A DNA stretch of 31,665 bases from Mesotaenium endlicherianum (GCA_009602735.1 WELA01002672.1:1-31665), one strand, 5' to 3'. Positions 1 to 10,159 are shown, counted from the stretch's first letter. Translations and numbers: made by a program. The notes: a model not told the origin generated them from the letters alone.

Positions 1-337
1 CACAAAGAGGAAATAATGACATTAGACACTCTTCTCTTCTTGCAGTTTCTGGACAGGAAACTAAAACTGCTACTGGTGATAGGTCTCTGCAAAATAAAAT
101 CTGAAAATTTACGAGGCTGTAGTCCATGAGTAGCCGGTCATTTAGAGTCCAAGTTTGCTCAATTTGGAGCACTGGTGAGAGAGATATGATGCTCTAAGTA
201 GAAGGGGGTCAGGCTGCTGGCATTGTTAGGGCAGAATATGCCTTCTGACATTGTGCCTTCCCCTGAACTTGGAATGCTCTGAAACTCAAGACTCTGGTAG
301 AACATCTTACAGCGCCTAGTTTGAGACTTAGTTTGCA

Positions 338-560
338 GAATTTGGAGAAGTATAGAAGGACTTATGATTTTCAGAAGTTTCTGCACAGATTTGGAGGAGT
401 GCCTACTCTCTCAGCTCTCAACGACAGTCCACAAATTAGAATGCTCTCAAATTTGGTGACCTGGTAGATTTCTCCGACGCGGTCCGTCTGGCACTCGAAT
501 TTTCAGATTTGGAGCAGTTCTGTGGCCGCTATGAATTTCTGAATTTGTGGCAGATTCTGG
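338..560. repeat. Degenerate tandem repeat, ATTTGGAG units
   Basis: Five imperfect units begin with AATTTGGAG, AGATTTGGAG, AAATTTGGTG, AGATTTGGAG and GAATTTGTGG, at 338, 388, 449, 504 and 541 (spacing 37-61 bp). Most are followed by a short TATGA or CTGG-like stretch. This is a decayed low-copy tandem array inside the retrotransposon tail. Confidence 0.45.
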
Positions 561-644
561 GCCAACTTGTACAATTTTCTTTATCATTAAGGAGTAGGCT
601 AGCCAATAAGGTCCCACCACCTACGACCTTGCCTAGTCTACCTT

Positions 645-759
645 ACATGTGTAGCACCTGACTTGGCGCCTTTGACTAGTCCTCTTCACATGTGTGGCAT
701 CTGACTTGAAACTGTTGACTAGTTTGCTCCACATGTGTAAGACCTGACTTGACGCGCCG
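645..759. repeat. 43-bp tandem repeat, about 2.7 copies
   Basis: Units start with ACATGTGT at 645, 688 and 731, exactly 43 bp apart. Each carries a CTGACTTG word, and the first two carry GACTAGT near the end. The third unit is truncated. It lies just upstream of the polypurine tract. Confidence 0.75.
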
Positions 760-775
760 AGACGTCGCTTTTTCT

Positions 776-788
776 ATGGGGGGGGTGA
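776..788 (+). other. Polypurine tract of LTR retrotransposon
   Basis: A run of eight G (778-785) followed by TGA lies immediately before the LTR start. That is where the plus-strand primer of an LTR retrotransposon sits, and it marks this LTR as the 3' copy of its element. Confidence 0.7.
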
Positions 789-1291
789 TGTAGTGATTTG
801 AGTTATTATATATTAGTTTGCATATATTTTAATGTTTTCAAATATATTTGGAGTAGTATTGTGTGGAGTCAAGTGTGAATAGGTACTCTAGTAACTTGGT
901 TCATGTCCTTTGAACCTTCCAAGGCATTTTCGAAGTTAGAGGAAAGACCTAGAAGAACTCCATGTGGCAAAAGTCAGATGTGCCATTTTTAGGTCAAAAG
1001 GACATGTGTACATTATTCTAGAAAGAGGTGGCAAGTTTTGGGATGTGTTGGGTGCCAACACATCAACATACACCTTCCTAGAAATTACTTATGTAGCAAG
1101 TATATAAACAAGAGCTAGAACATAGAAAGACATTCCAGAATCACTCTTGTACTTGCCAAAATCCAGAAATATATTAACTTTCAAGAAGCCATCTCTCTTT
1201 CAAGAAGCTACCACTTGTGTTCAAAGATCCTTGTCTTGAATAGATAAAGTATTCTGTTTTACTAAGTACTTTATCTATCTGTTTCACTACA
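789..1291 (+). repeat. LTR (3' LTR of family A)
   Basis: A 503-bp long terminal repeat starts TGTAGTGA and ends TCACTACA, an 8-bp inverted terminal pair with TG...CA ends. It is nearly the same length as, and by eye about 94% identical to, the repeat at 30684-31185. A TATATAAA box lies at 1101-1108. The sequence after it (TTGGCACATG) is not a primer-binding site and the upstream flank is a polypurine tract, so this is a 3' LTR. The body of its element lies to the left. Confidence 0.92.
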
Positions 1292-3268
1292 TTGGCACAT
1301 GTGACTGTAGTATACTGAAAGTCGAAAGGTCGACTGAGATTCGGTAAACCGATGTCCTACCAGTGTGGTTAACTCCTGGGTAGGCGGAACCGTCGTCAGT
1401 CAACTGAACAATTAGGACTTTAGTCAACCGACCAATTAATATGGTCGTTATACCTAGATCCGTGGGTCCCAACTTAACGGCTTTCCCACAAAACGGCGCA
1501 CCTTGCGCCGTGGTCAACCAGGTGGTCACTAGGTACATAGCAGGCTGGGATCTTGTGGTCCCTCATTCTGGACAGTAGGCTTTACAGTTGGATTTCTACT
1601 TGCAAGTCATGTGTGCACTTTTGGGTTCGTTCTAATGACCAGCCTTCACGGAAATAGACATGGCTGCTTTGTCTGCGCTCCAAATGGAGCAAACGTTTTG
1701 GAAAGGTCTCGTCAAGATGCATCCGTTGTCGTTGAGTTTGCTCAATTTGGAGAAATATTGACAGAGTTATGCCCTCTGACATTTCGGGGTAACACAGCGG
1801 ACAGATTCCATGGTTTTGCACCTAAGTCAGTGGGATGTGTTTTAGCTACTTTATGGTCATCTGAATGAGAGCGCCTTTGCTATTCAGTCCCCTGACGTTG
1901 TGCATGTGCTTATACATGCTTGTATGCCTGGTAGGCAAGAGGTCATGAGTTTCTAAAGGAGAAGCTCTAGTCCTCAAGCTCGCCTCTTTCTTGTGCCTTG
2001 TATTCGTGTGCAACTATGGCACACTACGACAAGTGAGTCAAGGGTTATAGATGAGTAACGGGAATTCAATATAAGGGCAAAGATTGCGACCTGACTTCAC
2101 ACGCTTCCACCTATCTCTGATCTTATATATGTAATTGAAATTTACTTATCTTGAATAAGCAAGATTCATTTCATTTGTCAATTTAGTAAAAATTCCATCT
2201 ACTCTTCCTCTCAAGGCTTCAAAGTACTTTTGACGACCGCGTGTTTTCTTCCAAATTTCCTCCAATTACTTTGACGCTGCAGACAATCTACCTGTTAAGA
2301 CAGTCATGCATGGACCAAAAAAAGGGGTGGATTTTACCACTCCTCTTTTCGACAGAGTAGCTAGTTTTACTTTCACAACTTCTTCCCGAATTTTCAAATT
2401 TGTAGCTCTCTTCTGCTCTTCTAACGCCTAATCCGAAATGAGATTTTCATCCTTTTGAAACTGTCAATATGCAACAAAGCGTCATAAGTCAATTACTGAA
2501 ACAAATTATAAATGACACAGGCTGCGTGTATGAGGCATCTTCCCGGATCCTCTCAAAGATATTCGTCCGTTATATCTCCTCAAAATCTTCATCTGGTGAT
2601 GGAATACGAATACAAAGTATTAGTTAAATAAATACATTTTAGAGTTATACGTGTATGATGAAAATAGGCGCGTATTTCTATTTTCCAAGAGTTTTAGTGA
2701 AGAGAGAAAAAACTTCATAACTTCTACATTACTTGAGCGCGTTTGATTGCCAATGGTAGAGGTATCAATTTGCTACAAGCAGAAAGTGCTAGAAGAAAAG
2801 AGATGATATCGACATTATACTTGTCAAAAACTTCTTTTCACATTTTTTAGACGCGTTTTTTTGGTACTTTAAGAATACGTGAAAGTACGTGGTGTAAGCC
2901 GATGCTCTTGGACCGATACGCAAGTATTTCATAACTAAGACTTCTCATAAGTAAGAAAGTTCTTATCAATTCGTTTGCTTAAGCATTTTAGCGACAATTT
3001 AGGTTTAGGATTCTCATCCTTTTTGTCACTAATCGTCCTGCCTGGCGACCAGAACCTTCTGACCCTAGACCAAGCATTTTGCGATTTGTCCAACTTTCGT
3101 ACAAAATATCGCTTGCTATCAGAGATCTCACAATCAAAGAAGTCTTGTGACCTTTTCTCTTCCGACATCTGCGCTTGCCACGGGTCGTCAGGTAGCTCAA
3201 ATATCTCACTCTCTGCTTGATTTTGTGTTGTCCCCTTGCGTAGGCTTCAAAAGATGGTATGTTCTACC
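1292..3268. other. No gene recognised; decayed repeats
   Basis: About 2 kb without a supportable gene. It holds one partial copy of the conserved core of the dispersed repeat (1338-1410), a short GGCGC/GCGCC hairpin near 1492, and a stretch near 1720-1800 that repeats wording from the retrotransposon tail at 140-260. The rest is AT-rich. Short open frames here show no domain or motif. Confidence 0.6.
1338..1410 (+). repeat. Conserved core of dispersed repeat (copy C, partial)
   Basis: The stretch matches the cores at 4151-4225 and 29919-29993, including GTGGTTAACTCC and GGTAGGCGG, while the flanks do not match. CCTACC (1356-1361) can pair with GGTAGG (1379-1384), enclosing the GTGGTTAACTCC loop. 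The same pairing is possible in the other two copies. Confidence 0.65.
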
Positions 3269-3418
3269 TATAGTGATCCACCACGTGGCCGGTTGCGACG
3301 AGTTTGACACGTCACGTGGGGCGATTGAATGTGACCGAAAAGTGCCGGTTTGAATTGTATAAGACCATTGGCGCGCGATCAAAGTACCTCGAATTAACCT
3401 TTCGTTTGTATCGCTACA
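3269..3418 (+). repeat. 5' LTR of TRIM copy 1
   Basis: A 150-bp LTR with decayed start TATAGTGA and end CTACA. It carries two CACGTG palindromes (3282-3287 within CCACGTGGCC, and 3313-3318) and a GTATAAG TATA-like box near 3357. Confidence 0.85.
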
Positions 3419-3419
3419 A

Positions 3420-3431
3420 TGGTATCGAAGC
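3420..3431 (+). other. Primer-binding site (initiator tRNA-Met type), TRIM 1
   Basis: TGGTATCGAAGC lies two bases after the 5' LTR and differs at two positions from the usual plant form TGGTATCAGAGC. Confidence 0.8.
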
Positions 3432-3620
3432 GCGAATGTACGCAACCGTGTGCAGGATACCAGGGACCAAATCCTTGTGAGCACGTTAATGTTTGGGGTG
3501 CAAGAGTGGTTGATGGTACAATTGTATGGCGATCTTTGGATCGTACGAAGAAAGGACACTTTCCCGAAACAATCTTCCTCGCGCCGCCGCGGCATAAATG
3601 CTCGGGACGGGCACACGTGT

Positions 3621-3632
3621 AGGTGGGAGGAG
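3621..3632 (+). other. Polypurine tract, TRIM 1
   Basis: AGGTGGGAGGAG immediately precedes the 3' LTR. The equivalent tract AGGTGAGAGGAG is in the same place in TRIM copy 2. Confidence 0.8.
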
Positions 3633-3779
3633 TGTAGCGATTCGCCACGTGGCCGATTGCAGCGCGTGCGACACGTCACGTGGACCGAATGTGACCAAAA
3701 TGTGTCGGTTTGACTAGTATAAGTCCAATTGGAGCGCGATCAAAGTACCTCAAGTTACCTTTTTGTTCGTATCACTACA
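3633..3779 (+). repeat. 3' LTR of TRIM copy 1
   Basis: A 147-bp LTR, TGTAGCGA...CACTACA, with CACGTG at 3646-3651 and 3677-3682 and a GTATAAG box near 3718. It is a clear direct repeat of the 5' LTR. Confidence 0.88.
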
Positions 3780-3852
3780 CTATCACTCCTCGACTCCATA
3801 AACGATTCACTTTTGCTTGCCCCCTCTTTAGGGTCGGTGTAATGAATCAGTG

Positions 3853-4553
3853 TATTGGTAGATATAATATTCATTCAAATACAATAATTAATTAAGTTTG
3901 GCCTGGTAAACTTTAGTCAACATTCAGCTTGCTGGACTCAATATATTTATCAGTTTAATGACTCAGCCGAGAGCAGCAGACTGAAGTCAACTTGAGTCAG
4001 CTTGCTGACACATTCTTTGACAGCCAGCTGACTTCCGTACTCGATAGCTGCAAACTGCCTAGACATGCATCTAAATATGATATGCTAGATGAATGGTCAG
4101 ATGACATCCTTATGATGGATGGCGATTCGGGATGATGGGAGATGGCGGTGGATTTGGTTAACCGAGGTCCTGCCAACGTGGTTAACTCCCAGGTAGGCGG
4201 TGCCATTGCACTTGCCGTTGAACTGTAAACTCATTCCATGTACATATGCTAGGTATTGCTCTGGAGATCGGCATTCAAAAACGAGGCCAACTCTCTTGTA
4301 CAGCTTACTGAGAGATATATGAATCCAAGGCGAGAAACCATTGATATGCACTGTGTTCTAGCCTTGCTTATGTATGAGTTTACTGATTGCATTATTGATG
4401 CTAGTTTACTTGTATTTGACTTGCGAGCATTGTCCACTGCTAATGTGTAGTCTTTTGCTGTTTAATCAGTTAACAAAAAATACCATAGAGATTTCTTGCT
4501 GATATAAAGATCTTCATGAATTGTTAATTGACTATTTGGTAAGTCGATTTATT
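3853..4553 (+). repeat. Dispersed repeat, copy A
   Basis: About 700 bp is alignable by eye with 29678-30325 in the same orientation, starting at TATTGGTAGATATAAT in both. The best-kept part is 4151-4225 (GTGGTTAACTCC, GGTAGGCGG, CTTGCCGTTGAAC). Copy A has about 37 bp not present in copy B after GACTGAAG (near 3985-4025). No TIRs, LTRs or coding capacity were recognised. It is a non-coding mobile or duplicated unit of unknown class. Confidence 0.85.
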
Positions 4554-5231
4554 GCAGTCGGCTGATAAAATTCATACAATTCCAATTTCCGATGTTCATA
4601 TTACAACCCAATCAACACATGCTTTCAGAAGTAGTGCAATACTAAGTACTTCTAGGCGCGCTTTTTGCCCATGTTGACGAGTTCATAATCTGTGGTTTGC
4701 ATGCATGAATCGCAAGTCGTGCTAGGGTTGACAGAAGTCAAAGATAGTTATGTTCTCAGACTTTCGCTTTATTGTTCATATGAAATACAAACTTGTCAAA
4801 CTAGATAGCCCATAGAACCACATTTGGTGCAACACACATATTTTGGTGCATTTCGAGAGCTCCCTGGTTTAGGCTAGCATTTTCTGTATATTTAATCATT
4901 TTTTACAAAATTAGATTCAAACGATTGGGAACATCGCAAGGATTCTGCGATTAAATTCGCAAACAAAACTGACGAGTACAGACAAAGGTACAGGTGAAAA
5001 CGTACGATCCAAAATCTGGATTGAAATCAATTTCGCCTGTTCAATGTCTGTTCGAATTGCAGTTTTACGCGACTGACAGCAACTGCTTCTTCCTTCTTCT
5101 TTGTCGCTCTTCTTGAATTCGTCCGCCATGGCTGTAGGAGAGAGTTCTAGGAGTCCTATGCTAGAGTTGTACATATTTGGGAGTTCAGTTTATTTCGGAC
5201 GAGTATGGGCATATGAGCAATTCGGTGATGA
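4554..5231. other. No gene recognised upstream of piggyBac-derived ORF
   Basis: AT-rich sequence with no motif I can assign. An open minus frame at 4917-5174 has no recognisable domain. I looked here for a copy of the terminal repeat of the piggyBac element at 25570 and did not see one. Confidence 0.5.
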
Positions 5232-6245
5232 ATGTTAACAAGTGTTTTTGAGAGAGAGGTAAAGAAAGAAATGAAGGGGAAGAAGGATGACACTCTCTTT
5301 CAAGTCTTGTTTGAGTATGATGGGACAAAGGTAAAGTTTACTGCTGAGTTTGTAGAGGGTCATCTTAACGTCGACGACGGGTTTGAGCAATGTTTAGCCG
5401 CGGGTGCGTATAAGAAGAAAGTACCATGTGTGCCTGACAGCCAGCCCTCACAGCCTGATTCGGAAGGCCTGCTTGTTCCTCTTAGACTAGAGTTATCCTT
5501 GCCTGATGAGGAACTTGATGAGAGTGAGGAACTTTCGTCTGTGGCCGAGAAGAGAAAGAGGGGGAGGCCTTTAGGTGTGAGTAGGATAACAGCTCCTGCA
5601 CAAAGGAGCAAGTTCAAACAAGCACAGACAGCAGCAAATAGGAAAGAAAAAAGAAAGTCCAAAGTTCTGCACTCTGACAGTGATGCAGGCACTGCTAGTA
5701 AGGCCGAAAGTTCAGAATCTGATTCGGACGAGGAGGATGCACAGGTGCTACCCCTAAGCATGCAAGAAGACGATGGAGTTGCTGAGGAGCTCCTTGAAGA
5801 ATGGAGCTGGAGGGAGGCTTCCCCTGGAGAGACATATGAGGACATGTTATTGAAGCCCTCTAGTGACCATCACCATGGGCTTCAAGGCATCTCGGCCAAG
5901 AATTTTAGAGGTCTGTCCCCCTTTGGCGTGTTGTGCTTATTCATGCCCATGTGGTTCTTTGACCAGCTAGCTAGAGAGACTAATGCATATGCAGCTGAGC
6001 ATAATGTTAGGGGCTGGATTCCTTGCACGACCACTGAAATTATTGTGTTTCATGATTTGTGCATGGCTATGGGCCTGCATGCTCTTCCCAGTCTAAAGCA
6101 CTTTTGGAAAAAGCTTCAGAAGGGGCCTATTACTTTGCCTAGCTATAGACCACTTGGATGTAGGTCCTACACGAGAGGTGAGGGCAAAGGAATAGCATAT
6201 CGACGACTTTTTAGCATGACTTCAAATGGTGCAATTCTCTTATGA
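5232..6245 (+). CDS. Truncated piggyBac transposase-derived ORF
   Basis: An uninterrupted 337-codon frame. Residues 1-110 show no known domain. Around residue 110 there is an AT-hook-like KRKRGRP, followed by Lys-rich and Ser/Asp/Glu-rich acidic stretches. From about residue 225 it enters the piggyBac transposase domain: GLSPFGVLCLFMPMWFFDQL, ETNAYA, GLHALP and GPITLPSY, which match the transposase at 25710-28054 (LSPFRVFVLLMPIWFFEQL, ETNRYA, GLHALP, GPITLPSF). Homology stops at about residue 305. The last 30 residues are unrelated, and the whole catalytic DDD core and the C-terminal zinc-binding domain are missing. It therefore cannot be an active transposase. It is either an internally deleted relic or a co-opted N-terminal fragment. 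The lack of any stop or frameshift over 1 kb is notable beside the wrecked second copy. An AATAAA lies at 6417-6422. Confidence 0.85.
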   Translation: MLTSVFEREVKKEMKGKKDDTLFQVLFEYDGTKVKFTAEFVEGHLNVDDGFEQCLAAGAYKKKVPCVPDSQPSQPDSEGLLVPLRLELSLPDEELDESEELSSVAEKRKRGRPLGVSRITAPAQRSKFKQAQTAANRKEKRKSKVLHSDSDAGTASKAESSESDSDEEDAQVLPLSMQEDDGVAEELLEEWSWREASPGETYEDMLLKPSSDHHHGLQGISAKNFRGLSPFGVLCLFMPMWFFDQLARETNAYAAEHNVRGWIPCTTTEIIVFHDLCMAMGLHALPSLKHFWKKLQKGPITLPSYRPLGCRSYTRGEGKGIAYRRLFSMTSNGAILL

Positions 6246-7130
6246 AGTAAGATGTATGATGCTAGGTGTTTGTGTCCAAGAGTGTGTTAGATGTCTTATG
6301 CTTAGTTGACATTTTGAATTTTGTACTCTCTGTAACATTGTGATTTGTGTAATTTATAGGTAAAAGTGAAATATTAATTGCTTTCATTCATTTCTAGATG
6401 TTTTAAAATTTTAAAAAATAAAGTTAATATTTTTACGCAATGCATAAGATGTGGTCAAAGTATGGATATATGAACTCCTACTTTGATTTCACAACAATTC
6501 ATTAAGCCATTTCACACTTTTGGCTTCTAAATGCACCACAAAAAAAAAGCGTCGCATATTAGGGAGCAACTTCGATAAAAATTGTATCTCATAAGATACT
6601 TTGACTAGATGTCTGAAATTTGGTACATCCTCTAGGAACATGTGTAGCCACCTCTGGCCAAATTCCAAATGCTTGGAGTTGTAAGAGCTAGCCCCAAGAG
6701 GTTCTTGAAAATTGACCAAAAATAGGCGATCGTGTTCACTTGTCTTTACATTCAAATAATAATTCATTAAATTAATTAAAAAATAAAAAGTCATATGACC
6801 AGGAAGGTGAGACTTATACCTTTCCAAATCTATGTCTCAAGACATCATTGGAGTACTATTAAGAGTTCGAAGAACTAGCAAACTTATGCTATATTTGCAC
6901 CAAAAAGTGTGTATTAGCTTGGGCTATCTAGTGTTGAATTTTACAACAACCTATTGCTAGTTGGCCAGAGCTTCTCTTCCCTTAGTTATGCTTATCAGTG
7001 TTTCATTGTATATCCATCTTTCTCAATTTTTCACTAAGATCTCAATGATAGCACTTGCTTTTTGCAAAAAGGACCTATGAGTACTTAAAAACTAACCAAC
7101 AACTCATCTTATACGTTATTCATGCACTCT
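6246..7130. other. AT-rich region without recognised gene
   Basis: The first 180 bp after the ORF is T-rich and ends with an AATAAA (6417-6422), so it could be a 3' UTR. A 112-codon minus frame at 6489-6827 has no recognisable motif. Nothing else is supportable. Confidence 0.5.
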
Positions 7131-7283
7131 GATGTTTGTTCTAGTTTTTATTCAAAATTCTCCTAACATATCGAATATGCCAACTCTAGCCTCTCAAGGA
7201 GTCGAATCTTGCCTCGGAAACTTTGTAGGACTAGTTTTATCTACAAATCTGAAATGCAAAAGAAATGAAATTTTGAATACACT

Positions 7284-7370
7284 CGGCAGAAGCGTGGCTC
7301 TCTGGCTCCCAATTGCCAAGAGGATGACGTTCTTCTCCTTCACGCTCTTCCTTCTCTTTCTTTCATTTTT
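7284..7370 (+). repeat. Diverged dispersed segment, first copy
   Basis: CGGCAGAAGCGTG is followed by a C/T-rich tract. It is similar to 8741-8830, with the same orientation and order. Confidence 0.4.
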
Positions 7371-8088
7371 CTTCGCAAATGGGACTCCAATTCTGTGTAT
7401 ACTTATGTTTTCCTCCAATCTGCACATGCAGTTTTGATGACATCTCCGCTCGAGACTCACGCTCGTGTCACTGAGCTCTCGGCTCCTTTGTTGGAGTCTT
7501 GCGTGACTGGCTCGCTTTTGGAGATTGGCGTAACTTGGTCTTCTTTAGTCAACGTGTTTTCGTACAGTACTTTGACTCGCCGCGACTTTTGCCACGCGTG
7601 TCAGATGGTCCATGGATGTCACTCGCAACATGCATATTGTAATTCTTTACCTTGAAATCAGTAAGTTCTAGCATTAATATTCCCAAATGTTCACTTCAAT
7701 GTACATATAATCAATTTTTTGAATATGTATTGTATTTCATTTATTCCGTGGACGACGGCGTAACGATACGCTCGTATTCCACAACTAAATTGTTGCCATT
7801 GTGGATCTTGCTATACATGTGCACATCTTGAGCTTAGATACCAGTGAAATATTTGCAACAAATATTGATTGACTAGTTGATCATATTCAAAATCCAAAAT
7901 TTTCTTAAAAATGTCTCTACACAATCAAATCAATATCAAGCAGTTATTATGGAAGTACGAGTATAAATCTTTCACTCTTTCATACAAGCACCATAGTTCA
8001 GGGTGTACCGTGCTTTCATGTTGCTTTGGTGGTACTCGAATACTCTCAATCCCCTGGCACCACGCATGGTGGTGGAGCTTTTTGGTAG

Positions 8089-8240
8089 CGGGATAATTTT
8101 ACCCCGCACGCTCGAGCCCTTCGCGAGGCGCACGGGCAAACGGCACCCGTTGAGATTTTCCACAAGTTGAGTTAATGTGCTTGGGCAAACAGCCGAAGTC
8201 TTCACATTACAACAGAAAATGCTTCGCCAGAGTAGCGAAG
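8089..8240. repeat. Cluster of short hairpins
   Basis: GCGGG (8089-8093) pairs with CCCGC (8104-8108). CTTCGC (8222-8227) pairs with GCGAAG (8235-8240). A second CGACAGAGTGGCGAAG-like copy follows near 8261. No function is assigned. Confidence 0.4.
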
Positions 8241-8740
8241 AGTTGAGAACACGTTTTTCGACAGAGTGGCGAAGGAAACCCGACGAATCTGGGAGTATGG
8301 GTTGCACACACAACACCAAGTTTTAGAGAAGATGTCCATGCACCAGGGCTTTCGCTTAACTTTCACGAATTCACAACTTACAAATCTCTGAAACTACCGC
8401 ATCTATGCCGGCGTGGCTCGAGCTCTTTGCTCAGAACCGCGCCTGACAGTTTTCCACGGCTGGCTGGGCTCACTCAGTACTTCACTAAGGGTGTCACTTG
8501 TTAACTCTATTCTTGCTATCAGCGATTTGACAACTGTGACTTCTGAGGACTTAGAAACTAACTCAGCATTCACCGATTTTATGTGCTTTTCGCACGCTTG
8601 TGGTGTTGGTCCAAATTGCGCTAGAACTCTTAGCGGATCCTATTTGCAAGTTCTAAATTCTTTCTAACAGGAACCGCTCCTTGAGAACTCCTAGCTCTAA
8701 CTTCTTATGATACAAAGCGTGAGCAAAAGATCTTCAGCGT

Positions 8741-8830
8741 CGGCAGAAGCGTGCCTTCTCGGGCTCCTTGCGGCCTTGGGACCTCCTTCTCCTTCGCGCT
8801 CTCTCTTTTCTTCTCCTTCTTGCTCCTTCG
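8741..8830 (+). repeat. Diverged dispersed segment, second copy
   Basis: CGGCAGAAGCGTG is followed by a long C/T-rich tract, similar to 7284-7370. Confidence 0.4.
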
Positions 8831-10159
8831 CTCCTTCTGCTTCTAGGCAAAACCTATGTGAGTGTGAAATGAGGACACAACGTGTGAGGCTTGTGCCTAT
8901 CTCAGGCACCACGCAAGCACCTCTCTCTCGCAATAGTATAGACTGAGTCATCGGGTTGCATGCATGCAATTCCTCGACGCTGTCGCTCGTGACACTTTAA
9001 CTTATTCGACGTCACGCAGCATGCATGCACGCCTCGTGACCGTCGCGCGTGACTGCTTAACCTTTCGGTCAACGTGCACGCTTATGTGGCCGTGGAGCCC
9101 ATGTCCCTTGAAGTGGCCGCTCAAGTCGTGGCAGCCATACCACAGGTCCACGGCTTGAGTAACCAGTTCATGCAGCCTAGCGTAACTTAGTACTTGCCAG
9201 GGTGGCTGCTTAGTCAGCGATGCCTGACTTAGCATTCGCTAGCGTGGACCATTTGCTGGTCCTAATGTAGTCAGCTTTGAAATTGACTGGGTTGTCAAAC
9301 CCTACTCATTACTGAGTGTCGGTTTTGACCCGTCACAGTCACTCTTTTGTTTGACTTAGAGTTTTGACTTTTTAATGCTGACTGTGCAAAGGTCAGCCAT
9401 TTGATCGGCGAGTCAACACTGACTTTTCGTACCTGGGCGGCCGTGACTTGCGCCACGCGTGCTGCGCCATCAAATCCTAATAATAGCGAAAAGAGCCGTG
9501 TAACAGCAGCCTGAATCATAGGGCCCAATATATGATTGGCCATAAATTTACAAGCCTTCAAAGCGGCTGATGACGTTGCCGTCAATTCTAGTTGATGCGT
9601 CATGATTGGATGCACTATCGATAGTGGCTCTTGAAGTCGATAACTAAGCATGAAAGCTGCGTGTGACGTCGTCGACCAAGACTTTCATTTTGTTTCACGT
9701 GTGAGTCTGCTATGAGTCTGGTGCAGTCGCTGGAGCTAGCTGACGCCAGCGATTGTCCGGCTGGACGTTTCGTCATCTGGTTGGCTTTCTAGGAAGCTGG
9801 AGAGTTCGAAGTTAAACATGAACATGTGGTAATTCTTGAAGTTTAGTGTCGTTTAAACAACCAGCTACCGCCAGCAACCGCCAGTTACAACCTCAATTCG
9901 AGGCAATTCGAGGCCTATGAATTGAAGTTCAAATCCAAATATTAGATGTATCAAGCTTGTCCCGTAGTGGGTATATTCGTTTCTCGTCTCCTCATCGTGA
10001 ATCAGAGTGGCCTGGAGCTGGCCTGGAGCCAGCTGGAGCAGTCAGATGGCGTTACAACGTCCACAGTGAATATAATTTTATCAAACGAAGCATTTGACAA
10101 TATTTTGAAGAAGGCATCTAATAACAAAAAGATAATTCGCAATGGAAGGTGTCAGTAAC

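Larger units (their letters stand above)
1..775 (+). mobile_element. 3' non-coding tail of an LTR retrotransposon (partial)
   Basis: This stretch lies directly upstream of a polypurine tract and a 3' LTR, so it is read as the 3' internal tail of an LTR retrotransposon whose coding part is outside the window. No reverse transcriptase, integrase or other coding motif is visible. It is full of degenerate units built around an ATTTGGAG-like word (near 163, 338, 388, 449, 504 and 541) and a 43-bp tandem repeat. The same ATTTGGAG wording recurs near 1740, beyond the LTR. Assignment rests on position next to the LTR, not on coding homology. Confidence 0.5.
3269..3779 (+). mobile_element. TRIM-like miniature LTR retrotransposon, copy 1
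   Basis: A 511-bp non-coding element has two direct LTRs (3269-3418 and 3633-3779). A primer-binding site TGGTATCGAAGC (3420-3431) resembles the initiator-tRNA-Met site of plant retroelements, and a polypurine tract lies at 3621-3632. The internal part is only 214 bp and has no gag or pol, so it is a non-autonomous TRIM (terminal-repeat retrotransposon in miniature). The flanks CTACC (before) and CTATC (after) fit a 5-bp target duplication with one change. It belongs to the same family as the element at 26728-27134 but carries roughly 85 bp of extra internal sequence. Confidence 0.9.
7131..10159. other. 3-kb gene-poor region with decayed repeats
   Basis: No gene is recognised. Two diverged segments share CGGCAGAAGCGTG followed by pyrimidine-rich TTCTCCTTC tracts (7284 onward and 8741 onward). 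Several short hairpins lie at 8056-8245. CG-rich words such as GCCACGCGTG occur near 7592 and 9453. Small local repeats of CAATTCGAGGC (near 9893) and of CCGCCAG (near 9868) are visible. The open frames are short and motif-free. Confidence 0.5.

Noticed and set aside
1611..1868. 85-codon plus frame
   Set aside because: Its sequence repeats non-coding wording of the retrotransposon tail at 140-260, so it is repeat DNA rather than a gene.
3206..3679. 157-codon minus frame
   Set aside because: It crosses the LTR and interior of TRIM copy 1, and similar frames recur in TRIM copy 2. Explained by non-coding LTR sequence.
3853..4553. Hammerhead ribozyme or retrozyme in the dispersed repeat or TRIMs
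   Set aside because: I looked for the CTGATGA...GAAA core with three stems and did not find it in either family.
5360..5845. 161-codon Ser-rich minus frame
   Set aside because: Antisense shadow of the acidic, Glu/Asp/Ser-rich part of the piggyBac-derived ORF.
7132..7437. 101-codon plus frame with hydrophobic Phe/Leu-rich stretch
   Set aside because: The hydrophobic run comes from a C/T-rich tract that recurs at 8741-8830. No conserved motif or gene context.
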